44,379 nucleotides of DNA, taken from contig CACAIE010000011.1 in NCBI GenBank assembly GCA_902532475.1, forward strand, positions 1 to 44,379, written 5' to 3'. The notes under the pieces were generated by a model. The model worked only from the letters and a program-made list of their open reading frames with translations, searched no databases and was not told the DNA's origin. Positions 8,397-15,798 of this stretch are shown here, piece by piece (position 1 is the stretch's first letter; each line of letters opens with the position of its first letter). The stretch is from an uncultured SAR116 cluster alpha proteobacterium (GTDB lineage Bacteria > Pseudomonadota > Alphaproteobacteria > Puniceispirillales > GCA-002684695). Position numbers and translations under genes: made by a program.

Positions 8397-8785
8397 TACC
8401 TACCAGCCATCATTACTAGTTGAAGATACATAACTCTTAACTTAAATTTAGAATTTTTCTTTTTTTCATAAACAACTACCTTAGGTCGATCAGTATTAGA
8501 TTTTTCAAAGTCTAAAAAAATATCAGCTGGAAGAAATACACCATTTTTTTCTAACGTATTTTTTGGATTATTAGCGAATGAATGATGGAACTCTTGATCG
8601 ATCCAAATACATGCCAATACTCTCCCTAAAATATCTGGAAGATATTTTCTGACCTGGTCCTTATCCTCAAGAAAAGTCTGATCATCAACCAACTTTACAG
8701 CTGAAACATGTGATGATTTTTTCTTAGCAGGGGGCTTCAATTTGGGTGTAACCACTAATGCCGTTGATTGCTCTTTATTTGTCAT
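8396..8785 (-). CDS. NHLP-like (nitrile-hydratase-alpha-related) small protein
   Basis: A 129-aa protein. After a basic, Lys/Pro-rich N-terminal part (residues 1-35), residues about 50-105 follow the pattern of nitrile-hydratase-like leader peptides: a helix LGRVLACIWIDQEFHHSF, then NNPKNTLEKNGVFLPADI, then a beta strand KVVVYEKKK. This corresponds to the family's 'A-W-x-D-x-x-F-r-x-x-l-l-x-D-P-x-x-a-L-x-x-x-G-x-x-l-P' layout. The C-terminal tail ends VMMAGR. No RiPP maturation enzyme is nearby. It is the first gene of an operon with the Sel1 and 71-aa genes. The resemblance is by eye; the function here is unknown. Confidence 0.6.
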   Translation of the reverse strand: MTNKEQSTALVVTPKLKPPAKKKSSHVSAVKLVDDQTFLEDKDQVRKYLPDILGRVLACIWIDQEFHHSFANNPKNTLEKNGVFLPADIFLDFEKSNTDRPKVVVYEKKKNSKFKLRVMYLQLVMMAGR

Positions 8786-8858
8786 TATTACCTATAAAAG
8801 ATTTTTATTAAACAAATTATAAAATACAGATCAGATTAATTTTTTACAAGTGTTTAGA

Positions 8859-8875
8859 TGGCATATCTCTTGCAA
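8859..8875 (+). promoter_or_regulatory. Sigma-54 promoter of the extra FlgF/G paralogue
   Basis: The site reads TGGCATATCTCTTGCAA, with GG at 8860-8861 and GC at 8872-8873 separated by ten bases. It lies about 40 bases upstream of the ATG at 8916. It fits TGGCAY-N5-TTGCA very well. Confidence 0.8.
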
Positions 8876-8915
8876 TAGTCAATTTTAATTTTCGTAAATA
8901 ATTTAGGATTGCATA

Positions 8916-9722
8916 ATGTTAGGTATTATTAGGTCAGGAATAAATGTTGCTCAACATGAACTTTCTTTAGTTTCAAATAACTTAGCTAATTCAAAAACCA
9001 CTGGTTTTAAAACAAGTGCAGGTAGATTCCATGACCAATATAGTTTAGCGTTAGATGGCATTACCCCAGCCAGCGGCATGGGAAGCAATATTGCGAAGTC
9101 TTCAAGAGTGCATTCTCAAGGAGCCTTAATCCAAACAGACGGGGCATTGGATTTATCAGTAATAGGCAATGGCATGTTTGTACTTGGTCCGCCTGAAGGT
9201 ATAAATAAACCATATTACACTAGGGATGGTGCTATAAATTTAGATCAAAATGGAAATTTGCTTACTTCTGATGGCTTACCTTATTTGGGGCGGTTACAAA
9301 CAGAAAATGGTCTCTCTAAAAATCTTTCTTCCATTAATATCCCATTTAGCACAACTAATGATGATGGAGATAAAATATTAGTATCAAATATTAAGGTTTT
9401 TCCTTCAGGAATTATTGAAGCTACTTATGGAATGAAAACTGTTAGAAGAATAGGACAATTAGCCCTAGCAAGGTTTTCAAATCCTTCAGAATTAAAAGAA
9501 CTAGGGACAAATAGATTCAAAGAAACAGACAAAAGTGGTGTTCCGCTTATTGGTAGTGGTGACGAGGATGGATTTGGTAAATTTCAAGCTGGCTCGATTG
9601 AAAGCTCTAACACAGATGTTACTACAGAGCTAACAACAATGATTAAGGCTCAACAACTATTCAGTGGCGCTTCAAGGTTACTGCAAGCAGAAGTTGAAAT
9701 GGTTAGAAGTATTATGAGTTAG
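8916..9722 (+). CDS. FlgF/FlgG-type flagellar basal-body rod/hook protein (extra paralogue)
   Basis: A 268-aa axial protein of the flagellar hook-basal body family. The N-terminal D0 motif LSLVSNNLANSKTTGFK corresponds to the family hallmark (A-N-N-L-A-N-x-x-T-x-G-F-K). It has a central D1 region and a C-terminal coiled helix (SIESSNTDVTTELTTMIKAQQ). Length fits FlgF or FlgG (about 250-262 aa). Separate, better-matching flgF and flgG genes lie at 26391 and 27246, so this is a third rod-type subunit, with its own sigma-54 promoter. It could be the true FlgF, a second distal-rod protein or a special rod-hook adaptor. It converges with the fliA-flhA block. Confidence 0.85.
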   Translation: MLGIIRSGINVAQHELSLVSNNLANSKTTGFKTSAGRFHDQYSLALDGITPASGMGSNIAKSSRVHSQGALIQTDGALDLSVIGNGMFVLGPPEGINKPYYTRDGAINLDQNGNLLTSDGLPYLGRLQTENGLSKNLSSINIPFSTTNDDGDKILVSNIKVFPSGIIEATYGMKTVRRIGQLALARFSNPSELKELGTNRFKETDKSGVPLIGSGDEDGFGKFQAGSIESSNTDVTTELTTMIKAQQLFSGASRLLQAEVEMVRSIMS

Positions 9723-9723
9723 T

Positions 9724-10122
9724 TTACCTAACAGGTAAAATCCAAGATAAATCTTTAATTTTAGCGCTAATAGAATCTTTGATAGTCAAGACCCCTTGAT
9801 TATCTACAATCAAACCTCGATCCAAAAGTATAATTAATTGTAATGGGCGTCCAACATTATTCCTAAGAGAGCTCTGGACTTGATCAAATAAAATAGGAGG
9901 GACCGATAGTTCAGCATTCATAACTGGCCTCTCTGAGGAAATAAATATCTCTCCTGTAATATCATTTGACTCTGGCCTTAGCAATACATTGCAGTTTCCC
10001 CTTGCAATATTAATTAACCCACATGAAAGGTGAAGCTCTCTACGATTTTGAAATCCTATAAGTTTTAAGTCTGCAGAAAACACTGAAATGTGAATGGTTT
10101 TTAATTTTTGGTTTTTAAGCAT
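9724..10122 (-). CDS. Hypothetical protein downstream of fliA
   Basis: A 132-aa soluble protein without signal peptide or membrane segment. It is mostly predicted beta strand (KTIHISVFSADLKLIGF, ITGEIFISSERPVMNAEL, QLIILLDRGLIVDNQG). I recognise no domain. It starts six bases after the stop of fliA on the same strand and is the last gene of flhA-flhF-flhG-fliA, so it is almost certainly cotranscribed and may work in flagellar regulation or assembly. Position suggests a regulatory or chaperone-like role but the sequence gives no direct support. Confidence 0.7.
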   Translation of the reverse strand: MLKNQKLKTIHISVFSADLKLIGFQNRRELHLSCGLINIARGNCNVLLRPESNDITGEIFISSERPVMNAELSVPPILFDQVQSSLRNNVGRPLQLIILLDRGLIVDNQGVLTIKDSISAKIKDLSWILPVR

Positions 10123-10128
10123 TGAATA

Positions 10129-10839
10129 TTAATCAATTTTATTAATAAAATCCCTCAACCTAGAGATCGCATTTTTTTTAATCTGAGAAACTCTGCCAGT
10201 CGTGATATCTAGAACTTTAGCAATTTCATAAACATTTAATTCCTCAACATAATATAATTGAATTAGCAATGCCTCTCTTTCAGGAAGAGTTTTTAGAGCT
10301 TTAACAAGGTTTTCTTTAAGCTCAGTATCTTTAAGTTCTTCTTCAGGGTTTTGTTCATTAGATGCAAACCATATAGAAAATTCATCATAAACGCTGTCTA
10401 ATGACTGATGAGTATTAGCAGCAAATGCTTGCTCCCAATTATTAAGTTCTTTAGTTTTTAACCCCATCTCTGTAGCGACTTCATCGTGACTTGGTTCTCT
10501 TTGGAGTTGACGAGAAAGTTTTTCAATTGTTGTTTTATGTCTTTGCTGCATTTGTATTGTAGTTCTACATAAATTAGAATTTCGCCTCAAATGGTCAACT
10601 ATTTCTCCTCTAATTCTGATGCCTGCATAGCTTGCAAATGATACCCCTTCTTTTACAACATAGTTCTGAGCGGCTGTCACTAAACCATACATTCCAATTT
10701 GAATTAAGTCCTCAATTTCAACTGCAGACTTAACTCTTCCATGCATGTGCCATGCGATCTTTCTCACCAAACCCATATTCTTTTCAATTAAGGAATTAAT
10801 ATCTTTAGCTGTTTCAGAATAATTTTTTGTGTGCATCAT
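10129..10839 (-). CDS. fliA: Flagellar sigma factor FliA (sigma-28)
   Basis: A 236-aa sigma-70-family factor of the FliA group and typical length. Region 2 contains EIEDLIQIGMYGLVTAAQNY and ASYAGIRIRGEIVDHLRR, the FliA version of region 2.3/2.4. Region 3 lies in the middle. Region 4 has LPEREALLIQLYYVEELN and the helix-turn-helix with TGRVSQIKKNAISRLR. It directs RNA polymerase to late flagellar promoters and is held inactive by FlgM, encoded at about 18.2 kb. Two Met codons begin the frame; the first is used here. It lies in the flhA operon, between flhG and the 132-aa gene. Confidence 0.93.
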   Translation of the reverse strand: MMHTKNYSETAKDINSLIEKNMGLVRKIAWHMHGRVKSAVEIEDLIQIGMYGLVTAAQNYVVKEGVSFASYAGIRIRGEIVDHLRRNSNLCRTTIQMQQRHKTTIEKLSRQLQREPSHDEVATEMGLKTKELNNWEQAFAANTHQSLDSVYDEFSIWFASNEQNPEEELKDTELKENLVKALKTLPEREALLIQLYYVEELNVYEIAKVLDITTGRVSQIKKNAISRLRDFINKID

Positions 10840-10856
10840 TAATATTTAAATAGTTT

Positions 10857-11642
10857 TTAAGAGTGTTCCTCAAAAAAGCATATGCCTTTTTTTTCATTCC
10901 TGGGTGCCTTCAACATTACCCCAGCTAACTTTTGAAATGCAATACCTTCTTTAGATTTACGATTATCTATCATCACAGGTTTTTTCATAATAACTGCCTG
11001 CTTCAAAATTTTTGACATAGGTAAAAATCCAGCATAAAAGACTCTAGCATCAAGGAATTTATGTACTAAGTTTTTAGAGAATACTTCAAAATTTTGTTTT
11101 GCTTCTAATTCACTAGAGGCTTTATTAATAAATATCGAAAAGTTTTTTACCCCCCAGTCTTGATTGGCAACTTTTATTAATGAATATGCATCCATCATGC
11201 TAGTAGGCTCTCCCTCAACAACAACAAGCACTTGATCAGAAGCTGATACAAAGTCTAGCGTACTATCTGCACCTCCTGCAGCGGCGTCCACAACTAATAC
11301 ATCCGTTTCATTAGAGAGTTCTTCCATTCCTCTAATTACTTTATATCTATCTTTTTCTTGAGTATTTAGTATATCATTCACTGCTGTACCACCAGCTATA
11401 AATTTTAAATTATAAGGAGCGTCAATTGTTAGCTGGTTGACAGAAGCAGAACCATCTAAATAGTTTGCTATATTTAATTTTGGGTTAATACCTAAAAGAA
11501 CATGAGAGTTTGCCATGCCAAAATCAGCATCCAATAAAACCACTCTTTTACCTGCTTGAGCAAGAGCTAAAGATAAATTAACTGATACGGTAGTCTTGCC
11601 TACCCCACCCTTTCCACTTGCTATTGCTAATGCTATTGCCAT
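10857..11642 (-). CDS. flhG: MinD-like ATPase FlhG (flagellar number/placement)
   Basis: A 261-aa ParA/MinD-family ATPase. The deviant Walker A motif is ASGKGGVGKTT at residues about 9-19, followed by LLDADFGMANSHVLLG and the Walker-B-like LVVDAAAGG where most FlhG proteins have DTGAG. The protein begins directly with the first beta strand (MAIALAIASGKGG), so the N-terminal DQAxxLR segment that in characterised FlhG/YlxH proteins stimulates the FlhF GTPase is missing. FlhG controls flagellar number together with FlhF, encoded immediately upstream. Gene order and motifs make the call secure. Confidence 0.88.
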   Translation of the reverse strand: MAIALAIASGKGGVGKTTVSVNLSLALAQAGKRVVLLDADFGMANSHVLLGINPKLNIANYLDGSASVNQLTIDAPYNLKFIAGGTAVNDILNTQEKDRYKVIRGMEELSNETDVLVVDAAAGGADSTLDFVSASDQVLVVVEGEPTSMMDAYSLIKVANQDWGVKNFSIFINKASSELEAKQNFEVFSKNLVHKFLDARVFYAGFLPMSKILKQAVIMKKPVMIDNRKSKEGIAFQKLAGVMLKAPRNEKKGICFFEEHS

Positions 11643-11679
11643 TTAAAATCTTCTCTAACAAAACTTCTCTTTAATAAAT

Positions 11680-12789
11680 TTAGCAGTTTTCTTTCAAATA
11701 TTGAGTTAAAACGTTTTCACTTGCCAAAGCTAATGAACCTACAATGTCATTAGTGCCAGTAATTATTCCTATCTTTGAACTTAATTCAGATAACTTTGAA
11801 AATTCTTCTGGTCCAATGTCACATTCATCTAATTTAGACAATGCTATAATGGGTTTCATACCCTCACAAGATCTGTTAAGCATTCCTATCAACCTATTGC
11901 TACTGCCTCCAGGCAAAGTTAAAATTACATTAACATTATTATTTCCATAAAGCTTTTTTGAAGCTTCTATACTTTTAAAAGACTGACACAAATCTCCTGA
12001 TACATCCACAATAAGTTTTTGAGAATCATTTGCAAACTTTGGAGCTTTATCATTTTCAATAATAGATGTTTTAATATTTAATAGCCTAGCATAACTTCTT
12101 AAACTCTCACTTATCAATCCGGTTCCATTTTGAAATTCACTTAAATTAATTGAATTAGAATTAGTTTTATCTGCTAATAGTGCAGCTAATTTTGCTGCCA
12201 ATGTGGTTCGACCACTTCCAGAAGCCCCAATAATATAAAATATTTTTGATTCCTTTAGACTATCTAATTTTTGAGGGATTAATGTTTTTGCTAGAGATCT
12301 CAAAAAAGAAACTCTTCCACTTTCAAAATCTTTTCCTATGTAACTTTTTTCTAAACTTTTAACAACTTTAGGGCTAAATCCCGATTGCCTTAACTGAAGG
12401 GCCGTTGAGGAGGCAACATTATCATTTAAGTTTTGAGGTTCAGTAACAACCACCCCAGAAAGCATATTCTTAATGTCTTTGATTTCCGCTCTTAATGCTG
12501 ATAATTGAGCCGTACTGGCACCAGTTTCATTAAATGCATCATCTAACTCTAGTGGTTGATCCTTTTGTAAAATCTGGTCATTTAACATTCTACTTTCAAA
12601 AATTTTTGAAAATTGCTGACTTGGCTTCATTCTTCTTGGCACTCTTGAAGTATTGTCAGTTGATGCTGTCATATGTACTTTTCCATCTTTATGATCTGTT
12701 GAAACTATTACTGCATCATCCCCTAATTTTGAGATAATATCCTCCATTGCTGAAGATGTATCTTTTGCTATAACTGTTGTTGTGGTCAT
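11680..12789 (-). CDS. flhF: FlhF-like SRP-type GTPase with degenerate nucleotide site
   Basis: A 369-aa FlhF-like protein. The N-terminal B domain (TVIAKDTSSAMEDIISKLGDDAVIVS) matches FlhF. A central linker and N domain follow, then a G domain with P-loop GASGSGRTT at about residues 188-196, where the canonical Lys is Arg. The DTAG switch is DVSG, and the TKLD motif is SKLDE near 318-322. FlhF normally marks the pole for flagellar assembly. The active-site changes suggest weak or no GTP hydrolysis. An upstream ATG at 12801 overlaps the flhA stop, but GGAGG placed five bases before the ATG at 12789 favours the latter. Confidence 0.85.
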   Translation of the reverse strand: MTTTTVIAKDTSSAMEDIISKLGDDAVIVSTDHKDGKVHMTASTDNTSRVPRRMKPSQQFSKIFESRMLNDQILQKDQPLELDDAFNETGASTAQLSALRAEIKDIKNMLSGVVVTEPQNLNDNVASSTALQLRQSGFSPKVVKSLEKSYIGKDFESGRVSFLRSLAKTLIPQKLDSLKESKIFYIIGASGSGRTTLAAKLAALLADKTNSNSINLSEFQNGTGLISESLRSYARLLNIKTSIIENDKAPKFANDSQKLIVDVSGDLCQSFKSIEASKKLYGNNNVNVILTLPGGSSNRLIGMLNRSCEGMKPIIALSKLDECDIGPEEFSKLSELSSKIGIITGTNDIVGSLALASENVLTQYLKENC

Positions 12790-12800
12790 CTTTCCCTCCA

Positions 12801-14900
12801 TTACTCTTTTTCTATATCGTCACCAATTGATGCAACGATATTAATTTTTCTATTATCTGGTAATTCAGTAAATCCCATTATAACAATATCCTCGATATGT
12901 TGTTTAACTATTGATGATATTTGTCTTCTGATTGCAGGAGATACAACTAAAGCTGCTTGCTTTCCTTCTGCGCCTATTTTTTCATTTGCCTGAACAAGAG
13001 AAGTTATTAATTTTTGAGCTAAAGCGTTATCCAAAACTAACCCCTCTTCTCCACTTTGACGAACCATGTTTATAAGCATATGTTCTAGACCAGATGAGAA
13101 AGTTATAACTGGCAGAGGTTCATTTAATGGCGCAAGTCTTTGTATTAATAATCCTGCTAAATCTGGTCTCAATGATTCTGCCATGTCTTGAATACTCATA
13201 TTAGTTAAATTCATTCCAGAAAGACTTTCCAACACTTGCCTAAGATCGCTAATAGGAACCCTTTCATCTAAAAGTAATCTTAAAACACCCGTCAAACTGT
13301 GTAATGGAATTATCTTTGGAATTACTGACTGAACCAACTGTGGAGCACTTTCTGATAAATTATCTAGTAATGACTGCACATCGTCTTGACCTATAAGCTT
13401 GCCTGCATTTCTAAACAAAATTCTGCTAAAGTGTGTTGCTAAAACTGATTCTGGTTCTACTACCATATATCCATTAGCTTCAGCTTCTGCCTGCTTATGG
13501 CTTTCAATCCATATTGCTTCCATGCCAAAAGAAGGATCAATTACTTCAATTCCACTAATTTTTACCTTACTAGAATCTCCAGGAATGGCTAACTTCCTAT
13601 CGGGATATAGCATATCCTCACCCGAAATGGTCTGACCCACTCTAATTCTATATTGATTTGCTGGGAGGGTTAAATCATCCTTAACCCTAACCGCCGGTAT
13701 TATGAAACCAAGATCCTTGGATACCTGTTTTCTAATACCTGTAATCCTATTTACTAATGGCCCTCCACTCTCCTCATCTACCATTCCAATTAATCCATAA
13801 CCCAATTGAACAGATATAGGTGAGTTATCAGCAATATCTGCTAAGTTAATTTTTTCTTCTGAATCTTTCTCTTCAGGGCCTGAGAGCTGCTCCAACTCTT
13901 GAGTTTTATTATAGTTTTCTGCTCTCCTAGATAAAAAGCTAGCAAAAGCAGCACATAAACCCGCAACTAAAAACAATGCGTTTGGCATTCCAGGAACTAT
14001 ACCTATTAATATTAATACACCAGAAACAGGTAACCAAGCTCTGGAAAGGTTCATTTGCTTACTTATATGCTCGCCTAGGTTTTGAGTTTCTGAGACACGT
14101 GTAACGATTATTGCTGTAGCTATCGCTAAAAGTAGCGAGGGTATTTGTGCTACCAACCCATCTCCTACTGATAAAAGAAAATATGTATTTGCAGCCTCCT
14201 CTAACGCTAAACCATGCATCCAAATACCTATAATTAAACCACCTAGAATATTAATTATGAGGATTAAAATTCCTGCTATTGCGTCTCCTTTTACAAATTT
14301 TGAAGCACCATCCATAGATCCATAAAAATCTGCTTCTTTTGAAATCTCTTCTCTTCTTGACTTAGCTTCTTCTGTAGTTAAGGCTCCTGCATTTAAGTCT
14401 GCATCAATTGCCATTTGCTTGCCTGGCATAGCATCCAAAGTAAATCGAGCAGAAACCTCAGAAACTCTTCCAGCACCTTTCGTGATAACTAGCAAATTTA
14501 TAATAACTAAAATAATGAATACAAAAATACCAACAACGTAATTTCCAGCTACAACAAATGCCCCAAATGCCTCAATAACTTTGCCCGCAGCATCAGTTCC
14601 TGTATGACCTTCACTTAAAACCACTCGGGTAGAAGCTACATTTAGACCTAATCGTAAAATTGTCGCAAATAACAAAATTGTAGGAAAGCTTGAAAATTCA
14701 AGCGGCCTAAATGCGTTCATAGCTACCATTAGAATAAGAAGTGAAAGTAATATATTACTTGTAAAGAAAATATCTAATAGAACTGAAGGAAGTGGCAATA
14801 CCATCATTGCAACTAACATCAGAATACCCAAAGGTAATCCCATATTTTTTAATATTGGGCTTACTTGATTAAAACCCAAACGACGAAGCGTCATTTCCAT
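12801..14900 (-). CDS. flhA: Flagellar type III export gate protein FlhA
   Basis: A 699-aa protein, full length for FlhA. The N-terminal half has about eight membrane helices. The FHIPEP-family cytoplasmic loop is clear (RVSEVSARFTLDAMPGKQMA, then DADLNAGALTTEEAKSRREE). The C-terminal cytoplasmic half is the docking platform for chaperone-substrate complexes (residues about 360-699, for example IPLHSLTGVLRLLLDERVPI). It forms the proton-driven export gate at the base of the flagellum. It is the first gene of a minus-strand operon continuing with flhF, flhG and fliA, and is served by a sigma-54 promoter about 190 bases upstream. Confidence 0.96.
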   Translation of the reverse strand: MEMTLRRLGFNQVSPILKNMGLPLGILMLVAMMVLPLPSVLLDIFFTSNILLSLLILMVAMNAFRPLEFSSFPTILLFATILRLGLNVASTRVVLSEGHTGTDAAGKVIEAFGAFVVAGNYVVGIFVFIILVIINLLVITKGAGRVSEVSARFTLDAMPGKQMAIDADLNAGALTTEEAKSRREEISKEADFYGSMDGASKFVKGDAIAGILILIINILGGLIIGIWMHGLALEEAANTYFLLSVGDGLVAQIPSLLLAIATAIIVTRVSETQNLGEHISKQMNLSRAWLPVSGVLILIGIVPGMPNALFLVAGLCAAFASFLSRRAENYNKTQELEQLSGPEEKDSEEKINLADIADNSPISVQLGYGLIGMVDEESGGPLVNRITGIRKQVSKDLGFIIPAVRVKDDLTLPANQYRIRVGQTISGEDMLYPDRKLAIPGDSSKVKISGIEVIDPSFGMEAIWIESHKQAEAEANGYMVVEPESVLATHFSRILFRNAGKLIGQDDVQSLLDNLSESAPQLVQSVIPKIIPLHSLTGVLRLLLDERVPISDLRQVLESLSGMNLTNMSIQDMAESLRPDLAGLLIQRLAPLNEPLPVITFSSGLEHMLINMVRQSGEEGLVLDNALAQKLITSLVQANEKIGAEGKQAALVVSPAIRRQISSIVKQHIEDIVIMGFTELPDNRKINIVASIGDDIEKE

Positions 14901-15086
14901 GACATTTTCTCCATGTCAAAATTATGACTAATTTTTTTGTGAATTTCCAAGTTTGAATATTTACAATGGCTATTATTATTCTCTGAAGCCTTATTGTAAG
15001 CTGTAGTTATAAATATTACTTTCATTCTATTATTTTTCTCTTTCACAATTACTATGAATAAAAAATTAATTACTCCTCTTTTAAAG

Positions 15087-15102
15087 GCAAGTTACATGCC
15101 AA
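15087..15102 (-). promoter_or_regulatory. Sigma-54 promoter for the flhA-flhF-flhG-fliA operon
   Basis: Minus-strand reading TTGGCATGTAACTTGC has GG and GC separated by ten bases and matches TGGCAY-N5-TTGC. It lies about 190 bases upstream of flhA. The distance is long but no better site is nearer. Confidence 0.7.
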
Positions 15103-15139
15103 TGAAATTTTATTAAAAAGAAATGATGTTATAATCTTG

Positions 15140-15156
15140 TGGCATGAATAATGCAT
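15140..15156 (+). promoter_or_regulatory. Sigma-54 promoter for the flgP-flgT operon
   Basis: The site reads TGGCATGAATAATGCAT with GG at 15141-15142 and GC at 15153-15154, ten bases apart. The -12 box is ATGCA rather than TTGCA. It lies about 50 bases upstream of the preferred flgP start. Confidence 0.7.
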
Positions 15157-15202
15157 CAGATGACGGTAATACCCGAAGAAGAGCTTTTAATGGAGTATGT
15201 TC

Positions 15203-15781
15203 ATGAACAAACATTTTACAGATAAAATAAAATTAGTAATTTCTTATATAATATTATCATCAACAATAATGATTTCTGCTTGCAGCTATCAACCAGATAT
15301 ATCATATAACGATGGTTCAAGTGATCCAATAGCAAATTTAGTTAATACTTTCACACCCGCAGGTAATAAAGTAGATAAAAAAACAGAATCATCAAGCCAA
15401 ACAGATAATTTAATTATGGCTCAGCAAGTTTTGGATGCATCAGTCGAAGAGATCCCAACACTTACCGCAGTAGGATATGCTGTGGTTAGCACTCAACCAG
15501 GCAGATCTGACGCGCAAAAACGTTTAATGGCAATCAGAGCAGCTAGAATGGCAGCCATGAGAGATCTTGCAGAACAAATTCACGGATTGCAAGTTGACAG
15601 TAACACAACTGTAGTTGATTTAATGGTTCAAAACGATACATTCAGGGGTGTAGTAACTGGAACAATTAGAGGAGCAAGAACTGTTAGGATTAACCCAACA
15701 GGCGGTGACACTTACGAAATAGTTCTAGAAATTGATCGAGAAATGATGACTTATCTTTTAAGTGTTGCGAGACAGGCGTAA
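15203..15781 (+). CDS. flgP: FlgP-like outer-membrane lipoprotein (LPP20 family)
   Basis: A 192-aa lipoprotein. The signal peptide ends in a lipobox (MISACSY), so the Cys should be acylated. The C-terminal half (about 80-190) matches the LPP20/FlgP domain: LTAVGYAVVSTQPG, RLMAIRAARMAAMRDLAEQI and a closing strand TYEIVLEIDREMM. In Vibrio and Campylobacter FlgP builds outer-membrane-associated basal rings. An ATG at 15197 lies one base behind GGAG; the ATG at 15203, seven bases behind it, is the better start. It is first gene of flgP-flgT-LysM-flgA-flgM-flgN. Confidence 0.85.
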   Translation: MNKHFTDKIKLVISYIILSSTIMISACSYQPDISYNDGSSDPIANLVNTFTPAGNKVDKKTESSSQTDNLIMAQQVLDASVEEIPTLTAVGYAVVSTQPGRSDAQKRLMAIRAARMAAMRDLAEQIHGLQVDSNTTVVDLMVQNDTFRGVVTGTIRGARTVRINPTGGDTYEIVLEIDREMMTYLLSVARQA

Positions 15782-15798
15782 ATTATAATTAACGAACA

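Larger units (their letters stand above)
14901..15196. other. Intergenic region with two divergent sigma-54 promoters
   Basis: This ~300-base gap between flhA (minus) and flgP (plus) holds no convincing gene. It is AT-rich and contains the two -24/-12 elements listed separately (15087-15102 minus; 15140-15156 plus). The flhA leader is long (about 175 bases), leaving room for activator or RNA-level control, though no clear inverted repeat stood out to me. Confidence 0.6.
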
